Notes: generated by a model not told the origin, from the sequence alone. A stretch of 64,000 bases of DNA from Streptomyces clavifer (GCA_014651175.1 BMWJ01000015.1:81364-145363), one strand, 5' to 3'. Shown: positions 36,760-46,427, counted from the stretch's first letter. Made by a program: numbers and translations.

Positions 36760-36769
36760 TGTCTAGACA
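36760..36769. promoter_or_regulatory. TGTCTAGACA palindrome upstream of the GntR gene
   Basis: Perfect 10-base palindrome, with spaced T-GT and AC-A edges that fit the general pattern of FCD-type GntR operators. It is placed where an autoregulatory site would act. Not proven. Confidence 0.45.
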
Positions 36770-36776
36770 ATACGGC

Positions 36777-36813
36777 GGCGCCCCCGCCCGGGAGTGTCCC
36801 GGACGGGGGCGCC
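36777..36813. terminator. Terminator downstream of sucB
   Basis: Inverted repeat GGCGCCCCCG with its complement CGGGGGCGCC and an inner stem CCGGGA/TCCCGG, beginning 30 bases after the sucB stop on the minus strand. It separates sucB from the GntR gene. Confidence 0.7.
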
Positions 36814-36842
36814 GCTGGTGAGGCTGGTTACAGCTGCACGGT

Positions 36843-38657
36843 TCAGAGGCCGAGCTCGACCTCGAACTCACCGGCCTCCAGGATCGCCTTGACCGTGGTC
36901 AGGTAGCGGGCGGCGTCCGCGCCGTCCACCAGACGGTGGTCGTAGGAGAGCGAGAGGTACGTCATGTCGCGGACACCGATGACGGTGCCCTCGGCGGTCT
37001 CGATGACCGCCGGACGCTTGACGGTGGCACCGATGCCCAGGATGGCGGCCTGGTTCGGCGGCACGATGACGGTGTCGAACAGCGCACCGCGCGAACCGGT
37101 GTTGCTGATGGTGAAGGTGGCACCGGACATGTCGTCCGGGGTGAGGCCGCCGCCGCGGGCCTTGCCGGCCAGCTCGGCGGTCTTCTTCGCGATACCCGCG
37201 ATGTTCAGGTCGCCCGCACCCTTGATGACCGGAGTCATCAGACCCTTCTCGGCGTCCACGGCGATGCCGATGTTCTCCGAGTCGAAGTACGTGATGGTGC
37301 CTTCGTCCTCGTTGATCCGGGCGTTGACGACCGGGTGGGCCTTCAGTGCCTGGGCCGCCGCCTTCACGAAGAACGGCATCGGGGACAGCTTGACGCCCTC
37401 GCGGGCGGCGAAGGACTCCTTCGCCTGGTTGCGCAGCTTCATCAGCTTGGTGATGTCGACCTCGAGGACCGAGGTCAGCTGGGCCTGCGAGTGCAGCGCC
37501 TTCATCATGTTGTCGCCGATGACCTTGCGCATGCGGGTCATCTTGACCGTCTGGCCGCGCAGCGGGGACGCCTCGAGCTTCGGCGCGGCCTTGGCTGCCG
37601 GGGCAGCGGCGGCCGGAGCCGGAGCGGCAGCGGCGGCCTTGGCGGCCTCCGCGGCGGCGACGACGTCCTGCTTGCGGATACGGCCACCGACGCCGGTGCC
37701 CTTGACCGCGCCCAGGTCGACGCCGTTCTCGGAGGCGAGCTTGCGGACCAGCGGCGTGACGTACGCGCCGTCGTCACCGGAAGGCGCGGCCTGAGCGGCC
37801 GGTGCCGGTGCGGCAGCCGCGGGAGCCGGGGCGGCCGGAGCCGGAGCGGCAGCCGCGGGAGCCTGAGCGGCCGGAGCCGGTGCCGCGGGCGCCGCCGGGG
37901 CGGCGGGGGCAGCCGGGGCAGCCGGGGCGGGAGCCGGAGCCGGAGGGGCAGCCGGGGCGGCCGGAGCCGGGGCCGGGGCTGCGGCGGGAGCCGGGGCGGC
38001 CTCCGCCGGTGCGGCGGCCGGAGCGGCACCCGGAGCACCGATGACGGCGAGCTTGGCGCCGACCTCGGCGGTCTCGTCCTCGGCGACCACGATCTCCAGG
38101 AGCACGCCGGAGACCGGGGCCGGGATCTCGGTGTCGACCTTGTCCGTGGAGACCTCGAGCAGGGGCTCGTCCTCCGTGACCTCCTCGCCGACCTCCTTCA
38201 GCCAGCGGGTGACGGTGCCCTCGGTGACGCTCTCACCGAGCGCCGGGAGGGTGACATCCGTACCGGCGGCGCCACCGGCCGGAGCCTCGGCAGCGGGTGC
38301 CTCGGCGGCGGGTGCTTCGGCGGCGGGTGCTTCGGCGGCGGGGGCCGGAGCCTCCTCGGCCGGAGCCGGGGCGGCCTCCGGCTCGGCGGCGGGTGCCTCG
38401 GCCGCGGCCGGTGCGCCCGAGCCGTCGTCGATGACGGCCAGCTCGGCGCCGACCTCGACGGTCTCGTCCTCGGCGACCTTGATGGACGCCAGGATGCCCG
38501 AGGCGGGGGCGGGGATCTCGGTGTCGACCTTGTCGGTCGAGACCTCGAGCAGCGGCTCGTCGGCCTCGACGTGCTCGCCCTCGGCCTTCAGCCAGCGGGT
38601 GACGGTGCCCTCGGTGACGCTCTCGCCGAGCGCCGGAAGGGTTACGGAAACCGACAT
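36843..38657 (-). CDS. sucB: 2-oxoacid dehydrogenase E2 (dihydrolipoyl acyltransferase) with two lipoyl domains
   Basis: Acyltransferase of 604 residues. Two lipoyl domains at about 1-77 and 135-212 each carry the lipoylated lysine in [15 protein letters not shown]. They are separated by Ala-Pro-Glu linkers, and a long Ala-Pro linker leads to the E3/E1-binding domain at about 310-345 ([17 protein letters not shown]) and the catalytic domain at 375-604, ending in the active-site motif [18 protein letters not shown]. In actinobacteria this E2 serves pyruvate dehydrogenase, often in a supercomplex with oxoglutarate dehydrogenase. It is 60 bases downstream of lpdA and needs lipoate from lipA and lipB. 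Confidence 0.95.
   Translation of the reverse strand: MSVSVTLPALGESVTEGTVTRWLKAEGEHVEADEPLLEVSTDKVDTEIPAPASGILASIKVAEDETVEVGAELAVIDDGSGAPAAAEAPAAEPEAAPAPAEEAPAPAAEAPAAEAPAAEAPAAEAPAGGAAGTDVTLPALGESVTEGTVTRWLKEVGEEVTEDEPLLEVSTDKVDTEIPAPVSGVLLEIVVAEDETAEVGAKLAVIGAPGAAPAAAPAEAAPAPAAAPAPAPAAPAAPPAPAPAPAAPAAPAAPAAPAAPAPAAQAPAAAAPAPAAPAPAAAAPAPAAQAAPSGDDGAYVTPLVRKLASENGVDLGAVKGTGVGGRIRKQDVVAAAEAAKAAAAAPAPAAAAPAAKAAPKLEASPLRGQTVKMTRMRKVIGDNMMKALHSQAQLTSVLEVDITKLMKLRNQAKESFAAREGVKLSPMPFFVKAAAQALKAHPVVNARINEDEGTITYFDSENIGIAVDAEKGLMTPVIKGAGDLNIAGIAKKTAELAGKARGGGLTPDDMSGATFTISNTGSRGALFDTVIVPPNQAAILGIGATVKRPAVIETAEGTVIGVRDMTYLSLSYDHRLVDGADAARYLTTVKAILEAGEFEVELGL
38270..38350 (-). repeat. Short tandem coding repeat in E2 linker
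   Basis: A 15-base unit encoding Ala-Pro-Ala-Ala-Glu is repeated about four times in the linker between the two lipoyl domains. Unit count can change by slippage, so linker length may vary among strains. Confidence 0.7.
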
Positions 38658-38717
38658 GGTTTCAGTTGCTCCTTACGAAAGTGCGGAAGTGGTCGGTCGT
38701 CGCGCCCGGGACTGGAA

Positions 38718-40106
38718 TCAGTCGTGGGAGTGAAGAGGCTTGCCGGCCAGGGCCAGGTGGGCCTCGCCCATCGCCTCGTTCTGCGTCGGGTGGGCGTGGA
38801 TGAGCTGCGCGACCTCGGCCGGCAGCGCCTCCCAGTTGTAGATCAGCTGGGCTTCGCCGACCTGCTCGCCCATACGGTCACCGACCATGTGGACGCCGAC
38901 CACGGCACCGTCCTTGACCTGGACGAGCTTGATCTCGCCGGCGGTCTTCAGGATCTTGCTCTTGCCGTTGCCCGCGAGGTTGTACTTGAGGGCGACGACC
39001 TTGTCCGCACCGTAGATCTCCTTGGCCTTGGCCTCGGTGATACCGACGGAGGCGACCTCGGGGTGGCAGTACGTCACCTTCGGCACGCCGTCGTAGTCGA
39101 TCGGCACGGTCTTCAGGCCGGCCAGCCGCTCCGCCACCAGGATGCCCTCGGCGAAGCCGACGTGGGCGAGCTGGAGGGTCGGGGCGAGGTCGCCCACGGC
39201 CGAGATCGTCGGCACGTTGGTCTGCATGTACTCGTCGACGAGGACGTAGCCGCGGTCCATCGCGACGCCGGCCTCCTCGTAGCCCAGACCCTGCGAGACC
39301 GGGCCGCGGCCGATCGCGACCAGCAGCACCTCCGCCTCGAAGGTCTTGCCGTCGGCGAGGGTCACCCGCACGCCGTCCTGCGTGTACTCGGCCTTGTCGA
39401 AGAAGGTGCCGAGGTTGAACTTGATGCCGCGCTTGCGGAACGCGCGCTCCAGGAGCTTCGAGCTGTTCTCGTCCTCGACCGGGACCAGGTGCTTCAGGCC
39501 CTCGACGATGGTGACCTCGGTGCCGAAGGACTTCCACGCCGAGGCGAACTCGACGCCGATGACGCCGCCGCCCAGGACGATCGCGGACTTCGGGACGCGG
39601 TCCAGCTTCAGCGCGTGGTCCGAGGAGATGATGCGGTTGCCGTCGATCTCCAGGCCGGGCAGCGACTTCGGCACGGAGCCGGTCGCGAGCACCACGTGAC
39701 GGCCCTGGATCCGCTGGCCGGCGACGTCCACCGAGGTGGGCGACGAGAGCCGGCCCTCGCCCTCGATGTAGTGCACCTTGCGCGAGGCGATGAGTCCCTG
39801 CAGACCCTTGTACAGGCCCGAGATCACCTCGTCCTTGTAGGCGTGGACGGCCTCGATGTCGATGCCCTCGAAGGTGGCCTTCACGCCGAACTGACCGGCC
39901 TCGCGGGCCTGGTCGGCGATCTCGCCGGCGTGCAGCAGCGCCTTCGTGGGAATGCAGCCGTTGTGCAGGCAGGTGCCGCCGACCTTGCCCTTCTCGATCA
40001 GTGCGACGTCCAGGCCCAGCTGCGCTCCGCGCAGGGCCGCGGCGTAACCGCCGCTACCACCGCCGAGGATCACTAGGTCGAAAACGGTGCTGGCGTCGTT
40101 CGCCAC
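38718..40106 (-). CDS. lpdA: Dihydrolipoamide dehydrogenase (E3)
   Basis: FAD disulfide oxidoreductase of 462 residues that re-oxidises the dihydrolipoyl groups of E2 with NAD. The FAD motif is DLVILGGGSGGYAAALRG, the redox disulfide is in GGTCLHNGCIPTKALL, the NAD motif in AIVLGGGVIGVEFASAW, and the C-terminal His-Glu pair in HAHPTQNEAMGEAH. The GTG at 40106 follows GGAGGAC. It forms a two-gene unit with sucB. Confidence 0.97.
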   Translation of the reverse strand: MANDASTVFDLVILGGGSGGYAAALRGAQLGLDVALIEKGKVGGTCLHNGCIPTKALLHAGEIADQAREAGQFGVKATFEGIDIEAVHAYKDEVISGLYKGLQGLIASRKVHYIEGEGRLSSPTSVDVAGQRIQGRHVVLATGSVPKSLPGLEIDGNRIISSDHALKLDRVPKSAIVLGGGVIGVEFASAWKSFGTEVTIVEGLKHLVPVEDENSSKLLERAFRKRGIKFNLGTFFDKAEYTQDGVRVTLADGKTFEAEVLLVAIGRGPVSQGLGYEEAGVAMDRGYVLVDEYMQTNVPTISAVGDLAPTLQLAHVGFAEGILVAERLAGLKTVPIDYDGVPKVTYCHPEVASVGITEAKAKEIYGADKVVALKYNLAGNGKSKILKTAGEIKLVQVKDGAVVGVHMVGDRMGEQVGEAQLIYNWEALPAEVAQLIHAHPTQNEAMGEAHLALAGKPLHSHD

Positions 40107-40465
40107 GTCACGTCCTCCATGCATGTGCGCCGTATGCCGGGCCCCGTCGCTGGGGTGTGACCGGCCGGTCGGCTGGTGTTCGGCCGCTTGCGTTATTCGG
40201 CCCTGTGGTGGGGGCCCTGTCCTGCCGAGAACCCATCTTCGCACTTGTTGCGGGCGGACGGGACGCGGGCCCCCGCTCAGGGCCGGACGAACATCCGGCC
40301 CGGATGGTCACCGAAGCGTACAAAGTTTCGGAAAAACGGCCGGTCAGGACCACTGGGAGGAACGCGTACGGCCCCGGACGTATGCCCGGGGCCGTATCCG
40401 CTGCGCGCGAACGCCACAAGCGGACATTGCGCGCGAAGGCCGCGCGCGAACGCGATGCCCGGAAA
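40107..40465. promoter_or_regulatory. Intergenic region between pepA and lpdA
   Basis: This 359-base gap shows no convincing gene. It contains an inverted repeat at 40367-40396 (arms TACGGCCCCGG and complement, 8-base loop) that suits a pepA terminator, and the remaining bases must hold the lpdA promoter. A run rich in GCGCG near 40410-40450 is unremarkable. Confidence 0.5.
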
Positions 40466-42019
40466 TCAGCCGAGGTCGCCGGCGGCTGTGCGCTCCGCGA
40501 GCTTGACCAGGGTGCGGACCGCGGAACCGGTGCCGCCCTTGGGCGTGTAGCCGTACGGCGCGCCCTCGTGGAAGGCGGGTCCGGCGATGTCCAGGTGGGC
40601 CCAGGCGATGCCCTCGCCCACGAACTCCTGGAGGAAGAGGCCGGCCACCAGGCCGCCGCCCATCCGCTCGCCCATGTTGGCGATGTCGGCGGTCGGGGAG
40701 TCCATGCCCTTGCGCAGGTCGGCGGGGAGCGGCATCGGCCAGGACGCCTCGCCGACCTCCTCGGCGATCTCGTGGATGGACGTACGGAAGGCGTCGTCGT
40801 TGGCCATCACACCGAAGGTGCGGTTGCCCAGGGCGAGCACCATCGCGCCGGTCAGGGTCGCCACGTCGACGATCGCGTCCGGCTTCTCCTCCGACGCGCG
40901 GGTCAGCGCGTCGGCGAGGACGAGCCGGCCCTCGGCGTCGGTGTTGAGCACCTCGACGGTCTTGCCGCTGTACATGCGCAGCACGTCACCCGGGCGGGTG
41001 GCGTTGCCCGAGGGCATGTTCTCGGCGAGGGCCAGCCAGCCGGTGACGTTGACCTTCAGGCCGAGGCGGGAGGCCGCGACGACGGCGGCGAACACGGCGG
41101 CGGCGCCGCTCATGTCGCACTTCATCGTCTCGTTGTGGCCGGCCGGCTTGAGCGAGATGCCGCCCGAGTCGTAGGTGATGCCCTTGCCGACCAGGGCGAG
41201 CGTCTTCTCCGCCTTGGGGTGCGTGTAGGCGAGCCGGACGAGGCGGGGGCCGTGGGCCGAGCCCTGCCCGACGCCGAGCAGACCGCCGAAGCCGCCCTTG
41301 ACGAGCGCCTTCTCGTCGAGGACCTGCACCTTGATGCCGTGCTCCTTGCCGGCGGCGGTGGCCACGGCGGCGAAGGACTCGGGGTACAGGTCGTTCGGCG
41401 GGGTGTTGATCAGGTCGCGGGCCCGGTTGATCTCCTCGGCGACCGCGAGGGCGCGCTCGGCGGCGGCCTTGAACGCCTTGTCGCGCGGCTTCGTGCCGAG
41501 CAGGGCGACCTCGGCGAGCGGCAGCTTCGGGCCGCCGGCCTTGGCGCCCTTGGGGGCGACCTTGTTCTCGCCGCCCTGGTAGGCGGTGAAGGCGTACGCA
41601 CCCAGCAGGGCGCCCTCCGCGATGGCCTCGGCGTCCTCGGCGGACTCCGTCGGCAGCGCGAACCCGGCCTTCTTCGAACCGGCCAGCGCGCGGGCGGCAC
41701 TGCCCGCGGCCCGGCGCAGCGCCTCGGTGTCGTACGCGTCGTCCTTGCCCGGGACCGGGCCGAGCCCGACCGCGATGACGACCGGGACCTTGAGTCCGGA
41801 CGGCGCGGGGAGCTTGGTCACTTCGCCCTCGGCACCGGAGGCACCGAGGGTCTCCAGGACGGTGGCGAGCTTGCCGTCGAACGCCTTGTCCACGGCCTCG
41901 GCGCCCGGCGCGACGACCAGGTCCCCGGCCTTGGAACCAGTGTTCTTGGCGACGCCGACGACGAGTGCGTCGGCGCGCAGCGTCGCCGCACCGGCAGTGC
42001 TGAGAGTGAGAGCAGTCAC
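40466..42019 (-). CDS. pepA: Leucyl aminopeptidase (M17)
   Basis: Cytosolic M17 metallopeptidase of 517 residues that removes N-terminal residues from peptides. Metal ligands and catalytic lysine are in VGKGITYDSGGISLKPAG, and the family signature NTDAEGRLVLADAL follows. The N-terminal domain (about 1-170) is variable, as usual. The GTG at 42019 (TALTLSTAGAATLRADAL) lies at the first conserved strand; the ribosome binding site is weak. In some bacteria PepA also binds DNA; nothing here tests that. Confidence 0.96.
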   Translation of the reverse strand: MTALTLSTAGAATLRADALVVGVAKNTGSKAGDLVVAPGAEAVDKAFDGKLATVLETLGASGAEGEVTKLPAPSGLKVPVVIAVGLGPVPGKDDAYDTEALRRAAGSAARALAGSKKAGFALPTESAEDAEAIAEGALLGAYAFTAYQGGENKVAPKGAKAGGPKLPLAEVALLGTKPRDKAFKAAAERALAVAEEINRARDLINTPPNDLYPESFAAVATAAGKEHGIKVQVLDEKALVKGGFGGLLGVGQGSAHGPRLVRLAYTHPKAEKTLALVGKGITYDSGGISLKPAGHNETMKCDMSGAAAVFAAVVAASRLGLKVNVTGWLALAENMPSGNATRPGDVLRMYSGKTVEVLNTDAEGRLVLADALTRASEEKPDAIVDVATLTGAMVLALGNRTFGVMANDDAFRTSIHEIAEEVGEASWPMPLPADLRKGMDSPTADIANMGERMGGGLVAGLFLQEFVGEGIAWAHLDIAGPAFHEGAPYGYTPKGGTGSAVRTLVKLAERTAAGDLG

Positions 42020-42324
42020 GGTGATGAAATCTCGCTTCCGTTGAGTCGTATGCCGGTCGAGGGGTGGGCCGACCGTGCCCGGCGCATCGTGGATGCCGCC
42101 GCAATGTGCCGTAACGAGCCTACGCGCGCCCCCGCTCACCGCTCACAGGGGCGGGGCCGTCCGGTCGTACGGCCCCGCTCCGTCCGGCCCGCGGGCCGGG
42201 GACGCGCCCCCGGGGGCAGGGGCGTTGGCCTGGGCGGGACGACTGGGAGAGGCGCCGGGCGGAGCGGGTGGCCGGTGCCCGAGCGGTGCCGCCGGCCCCC
42301 GGACCCCGTCCCGGGGAATGGTCC

Positions 42325-43104
42325 TCAGCCGAGGACCAGGGCCAGCAGGGCCACCGTGGCCGCCGTCTCCTCCAGCGCGCCGAACACGTCCCCGGTCACC
42401 CCGCCGAAGCGCCGCACGCAGTGACGCAGCATCAGCTGCGCCGCACCCAGCCCGGCCAGGGCGGCGAGGGCGTGGTGCACGGCCCCGTACCCGCCGAGCA
42501 GCGCACCGGCCCCCGCGCATCCCGCCACCACCGCGCAGGCGACGGCCGTGGCCGCGCGGAGCGGAACGGTGCCCGCCACCGCGGCGCCGAGGCCCTCGGG
42601 CCTGGCCGGAGGCACCCCGCGGCGCGAGGCCAGCGTGAGTGCCAGCCGGGCCACCACCGCGGCGGCGACCGTCCCCAGGGCGCCGTCCTCCCAGCCCCGC
42701 CCGTACAGCTCGTACAGGGCCGCGACCTGCGCCATCAGGACGAACAGCAGGGTGATCACACCGAACGGCCCAATGTCCGACTGCTTCATGATGCGCAGCG
42801 CGTCCTCGGCCGGCCGGGCACTGCCGAGGCCGTCGGCGGTGTCCGCGAGACCGTCGAGATGCAGGCCCCGGGTCAGTGCGGCAGGGAGCGCGGCGGCGGC
42901 GACGGCCGCCAGCAGCGGCCCTGATCCGGCGAGCAGCAGCAGCGCTCCGGACGCGGCCGCGAGGAGCCCCGCCACGAGCCCGGCGAGCGGGGCGCAGAGC
43001 ATGCCGGCGCGGGCGGCTTCGCGGTCCCAGCGGGAGACGTGGACGGGGAGCGCGGTCAGGGTGCCGAAGGCGAAACGCACGCCGTGGCTGTTCAGGGAGG
43101 TCAC
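42325..43104 (-). CDS. cobS: Adenosylcobinamide-GDP ribazoletransferase (cobalamin synthase)
   Basis: Membrane enzyme of 259 residues that joins adenosylcobinamide-GDP to alpha-ribazole in the last steps of cobalamin assembly. It contains TRGLHLDGLADTADGLGSAR with the family aspartates, then KQSDIGPFGVITL and several hydrophobic segments, and ends with RFGGVTGDVFGALEETAATV. It is separated from cobT and cobU by a divergent membrane-protein gene. No cobalamin riboswitch was seen upstream. Confidence 0.95.
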   Translation of the reverse strand: MTSLNSHGVRFAFGTLTALPVHVSRWDREAARAGMLCAPLAGLVAGLLAAASGALLLLAGSGPLLAAVAAAALPAALTRGLHLDGLADTADGLGSARPAEDALRIMKQSDIGPFGVITLLFVLMAQVAALYELYGRGWEDGALGTVAAAVVARLALTLASRRGVPPARPEGLGAAVAGTVPLRAATAVACAVVAGCAGAGALLGGYGAVHHALAALAGLGAAQLMLRHCVRRFGGVTGDVFGALEETAATVALLALVLG

Positions 43105-43191
43105 CGCGCGCAGGCTAGCCGGTGCGGCCCGGCACTAGATTGTGCAGAACATCCGAAAAGCCGCATAGGTGGATCGCCGGGAGTAGGTGGC

Positions 43192-43968
43192 ATGGGTCAC
43201 TGGCTTCACCAGAACATCGTCGAGCCGGGCAAGCTTCCGCTGCTGCTCGCCCTGAGCGCCTTCGTGCTGACGTTCGCCGTCACCCGGGTCATCACCCGCA
43301 TGATCAGAGCGGGGAAGGGGCCGTTCGGCAACATCACGCCCGGCGGGGTGCACGTCCATCACGTGGTGCCGGGCGTCGTGCTCTCGGTGGTCGGCGGCTT
43401 CGGCGCGGTGGCCGCGGGGCAGCACGGTGTCGCCCCCGGGATCTGCGCCGTCGTCTTCGGTGTGGGAGCAGGCCTGGTCCTCGACGAGTTCGCGCTGATC
43501 CTGCACCTCGACGACGTGTACTGGAGCGAGGAGGGCCGCCAGAGCGTGGAGGTCGTCGTCCTCACCGCCTCGCTCGTGGTGCTCGTGCTCGCCGGCTTCT
43601 CGCCCCTGGGGGTGGACGAACTGAGCGGTGACCAGCAGCAGAGCAGGCTGGGCGTCGTGCTGACCTACCTCGTCAACTTCGGCTTCGTGCTCATCGCCCT
43701 GTTCAAGGGCAAGGTCCGCATGGCGGTGATCGGCACCCTCGTCCCGTTCATCGCGCTGATCGCCGCGATCCGGCTGGCCAGACCGGTCTCGCCGTGGGCC
43801 CGGCGCTTCTACCGCAACCGGCACCGGGCCCGTGCCAGAGCGGTGCTGAGGGCGTATCACCACGACGTGCGCTGGGTGGGGCCGCGCCGCAGGTTCCAGG
43901 ACCTGATCGGCGGGGCCCCGGACAGGGCCCCGCTGCCGGGACCGCCCGGCCCCCCTTCCGAGCCCTGA
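43192..43968 (+). CDS. Polytopic membrane protein of unknown function in cobalamin cluster
   Basis: Protein of 258 residues with about five membrane segments (for example LPLLLALSAFVLTFAVTRVI, VVLSVVGGFGAVAAGQHGVA and VVVLTASLVVLVLAGFSPLG). Between them is a His-rich loop GGVHVHHVVPGVVL and an acidic segment VLDEFALILHLDDVYW that could bind metal. The C-terminus is basic and Pro rich. The ATG at 43192 follows GGGAGTAGG. The position between cobS and cobT suggests a link with cobalamin or cobalt, but this is only context. Family not recognised. Confidence 0.82.
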   Translation: MGHWLHQNIVEPGKLPLLLALSAFVLTFAVTRVITRMIRAGKGPFGNITPGGVHVHHVVPGVVLSVVGGFGAVAAGQHGVAPGICAVVFGVGAGLVLDEFALILHLDDVYWSEEGRQSVEVVVLTASLVVLVLAGFSPLGVDELSGDQQQSRLGVVLTYLVNFGFVLIALFKGKVRMAVIGTLVPFIALIAAIRLARPVSPWARRFYRNRHRARARAVLRAYHHDVRWVGPRRRFQDLIGGAPDRAPLPGPPGPPSEP

Positions 43969-43970
43969 GG

Positions 43971-45077
43971 TCAGGCGGTCGCGGTCTCCGCCGACCCCTC
44001 GGTCCCGGTCTCCTCCGCGGAGGGCTCCTCCGCGGGTTCCTCCGCCCGCTCGGGCAGCTCCGCGGCCAGCGCCGCCGCGGCCTGGACGAGCGGCAGCGCG
44101 AGCAGCGCGCCGCTGCCCTCACCGACGGTCACCCCGTGGTCCAGCAGCGGGGTCAGCGCCATCCGGTCCAGCGCCTTCATCTGTGCGGGCTCACCGCTCA
44201 CCTGGCCGGCCAGCCACCAGTCCGGCGCCCGGAATGCCGCCCGCTGGGCCACCAGGGCACAGGCCGCCGAGACCACGCCGTCCAGCACCACGGGCATCCG
44301 GCGCACCGCGCTCTGCAGCAGGAAGCCGGTCATCGCCGCCAGGTCCGCGCCGCCCACCGCTGCCAGCAGTTCCAGCTGATCACCGAGAACCGGCCGGGCC
44401 CGGCGCAGCGCGTCCCGGATCGCGGCGCACTTGCGCATCCACGCCAGGTCGTCGATCCCCGCACCGCCGCGCCCGGTCACCACCGAGGCGTCCGTACCGC
44501 ACAGCGCCGCGATCAGGGTCGAGGCCGCCGTCGTACCGCCGACGCTCAGATCACCCAGCACCACCAGATCGGTGCCGGAGTCGGCCTCCTCGTCGGCGAT
44601 CCGCATCCCGAGGCGTACGGCCTGCTCGGCCTCCTCGGCCGTCAGCGCGTCCTCGACGTCGATACGGCCGCTGCCCCGCCGCACCCGGTGCCGCACGACC
44701 GCCTCGGGCAGCAGCTCCGGGTCGCAGTCCAGGCCGGCGTCCACGACGCGCACCGGCACGGAGAAGCGCCGGGACAGCACCGCCACCGGGCTCGCACCGT
44801 CCAGCACGGCCCGGACCAGCTCGTGCGCGGTCCCGGCCGCCCGGCCGGACACCCCGAGCTCCGCCACCCCGTGGTCACCCGCGAAGAGCACCACGCGGGG
44901 CCGGTCGACCGGCTTGACCGGGACCGCCTGCTGGGCGGCCGACAGCCACTCGCCCAGCTCGTCGAGCCGGCCGAGGGCCCCGGAGGGGACGGTCAGCCGC
45001 TCCCGGCGTTCCTCGGCGTCGCGGCGCACGCCCCCGTCGGGGCGTTCGATCAGGTCGGAGAAGTCGTCCAGATTCAC
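43971..45077 (-). CDS. cobT: Nicotinate-nucleotide-dimethylbenzimidazole phosphoribosyltransferase
   Basis: Phosphoribosyltransferase of 368 residues that makes alpha-ribazole phosphate for the lower ligand of cobalamin. Conserved segments are VVLFAGDHGVAELGVS, VVLGDLSVGGTTAASTLIA and VTGRGGAGIDDLAWMRKC, and the C-terminal catalytic region has DHGVTVGEGSGALLALPLV. A Glu, Ala and Pro rich tail of 30 residues follows the last helix. It lies downstream of the cobU fusion on the same strand with a 147-base gap. Confidence 0.96.
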   Translation of the reverse strand: MNLDDFSDLIERPDGGVRRDAEERRERLTVPSGALGRLDELGEWLSAAQQAVPVKPVDRPRVVLFAGDHGVAELGVSGRAAGTAHELVRAVLDGASPVAVLSRRFSVPVRVVDAGLDCDPELLPEAVVRHRVRRGSGRIDVEDALTAEEAEQAVRLGMRIADEEADSGTDLVVLGDLSVGGTTAASTLIAALCGTDASVVTGRGGAGIDDLAWMRKCAAIRDALRRARPVLGDQLELLAAVGGADLAAMTGFLLQSAVRRMPVVLDGVVSAACALVAQRAAFRAPDWWLAGQVSGEPAQMKALDRMALTPLLDHGVTVGEGSGALLALPLVQAAAALAAELPERAEEPAEEPSAEETGTEGSAETATA

Positions 45078-45224
45078 GGGGATCTGCCTCGCGGGTCGTC
45101 ACATGGTGGGCCGGAACCCGGCGGAGGGTCCCTGTGCGGAACAGTACCCGGCGGCCTTCCGTGCCCCCGGCCCCGCGCACCCGCCCGCGGCCCGGCCCCG
45201 CAGCACCGGAGCCCGCCCCGCGGC

Positions 45225-46427
45225 TCAGCCCCGCAGCACCAGTGCCCGCCCCGCCACCACCAGCAGCACGTGCTCGCACTCGGCGGCGAACGCGGCGTTC
45301 AGGCGGCCCAGTTCGTCGCGGAAGCGCCGCCCGGAGGCCGTCGCGGGCACCACTCCCGAACCGGTCTCGTTGGTCACGGCGACGACCGTACGACGCGTCC
45401 CGCGCACCGCGTGGACCAGCTCGGCGACCCGCTTCCGCAGCGCCTCCTCCCCGCCGTCCGCCCACCGGGCGTCGTCCCACGCGTCCACCCGGTCCATCGC
45501 GTCCGTCAGCCACAGCGAGAGGCAGTCGACCAGGAGCGGCGGACCGTCCGCCTCCAGCAGTTCCGCCAGCTCGCACGTCTCCTCGGTACGCCACGCGGCG
45601 GGTCTGCGTTCCCGGTGCAGCCCGACCCGGGCCGCCCAGTCCGCGTCGCCGTCGCGGCGGCCTCCGGTCGCCACGTACACGACCTCGGGGAACGTCTCCA
45701 GACGCTGTTCGGCCTCCACTGACTTCCCCGACCGGGCCCCGCCCGTCACCAGCGTGCGACGGGGGACGTCGGGCACCGCGTGGTACTGGCCCACCGGCAG
45801 TGTCGTGCCGTCCGGCACCGCCCGCGCCCCGCCCGCCGCGAGCCTGCGGTGCAACTCCTCGCCGGGCGGCGCGTCATGGTCCAGATGGACGGCGATCACC
45901 TCGGTGGCCGCCCCGACCGCCTCCACGGCCCGCAGCCTGGCGACGGTGTCGGGGCGCGCGACCACATCGCAGACGACCATGTCGTACGGCTCCGCCACCC
46001 GGTCGGCCAGCCCGGCGGGCGCGGCCCCCGGCGGCAGGTAGAGCAGCCGCTCGCCGTCCGGAGACGTCACCTCGTACCCGGTGCCCGGGGCGTCCATCGC
46101 CAGGGCCCGGATCCGGTGACCGGTGATCAGCGTCAGCTCCTGCCCGTCCGGGACCCGCCCCGCGGCAGGCAGCGAAGGGGGCAGTTCCACGGCGGGACCG
46201 TCGTGCGGGTGGGTCAGCAGCACCTGCCGTACGCCGCTGAGCGAACGCCCCGCACGGGCGGCGGCGAACACCGCGCCCGGCGTGAGGTCGAGCAGCAGGG
46301 CGTCGTCGACGAGCAGCGCGGTCGCCGCGCGCGCCCGCGCACCGCGGGCCGACGCGCAGACGGCGCAGGGGCAGTCGGGGCGCGGCAGCCCGTCGGGGGC
46401 GCCGGTGCCGAGCAGAGTCAGTTCCAC
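45225..46427 (-). CDS. cobU: Degenerate metallo-beta-lactamase domain fused to CobU (adenosylcobinamide kinase/guanylyltransferase)
   Basis: Protein of 400 residues. Residues 1-215 have the metallo-beta-lactamase fold start (ELTLLGTGAPDGLPRPDCPC) but the zinc motif, normally HxHxDH, is only THPHDGPAVE, so hydrolase activity is doubtful. Residues 225-400 are CobU: P-loop TLVTGGARSGKSVEAE, LLVDCLSLWLTDAM and VTNETGSGVVPATASGRRFR. CobU phosphorylates adenosylcobinamide and transfers GMP. The GTG at 46427 follows GGGAGG at eight bases. This two-domain form occurs in Streptomyces as far as I recall. Confidence 0.92.
   Translation of the reverse strand: MELTLLGTGAPDGLPRPDCPCAVCASARGARARAATALLVDDALLLDLTPGAVFAAARAGRSLSGVRQVLLTHPHDGPAVELPPSLPAAGRVPDGQELTLITGHRIRALAMDAPGTGYEVTSPDGERLLYLPPGAAPAGLADRVAEPYDMVVCDVVARPDTVARLRAVEAVGAATEVIAVHLDHDAPPGEELHRRLAAGGARAVPDGTTLPVGQYHAVPDVPRRTLVTGGARSGKSVEAEQRLETFPEVVYVATGGRRDGDADWAARVGLHRERRPAAWRTEETCELAELLEADGPPLLVDCLSLWLTDAMDRVDAWDDARWADGGEEALRKRVAELVHAVRGTRRTVVAVTNETGSGVVPATASGRRFRDELGRLNAAFAAECEHVLLVVAGRALVLRG

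Noticed and set aside
36936-40076. Long plus-strand frame opposite sucB and lpdA
   Set aside because: It runs across two conserved genes on the other strand, is very rich in Gly, Arg and Asp and has no motif, so it is a shadow.
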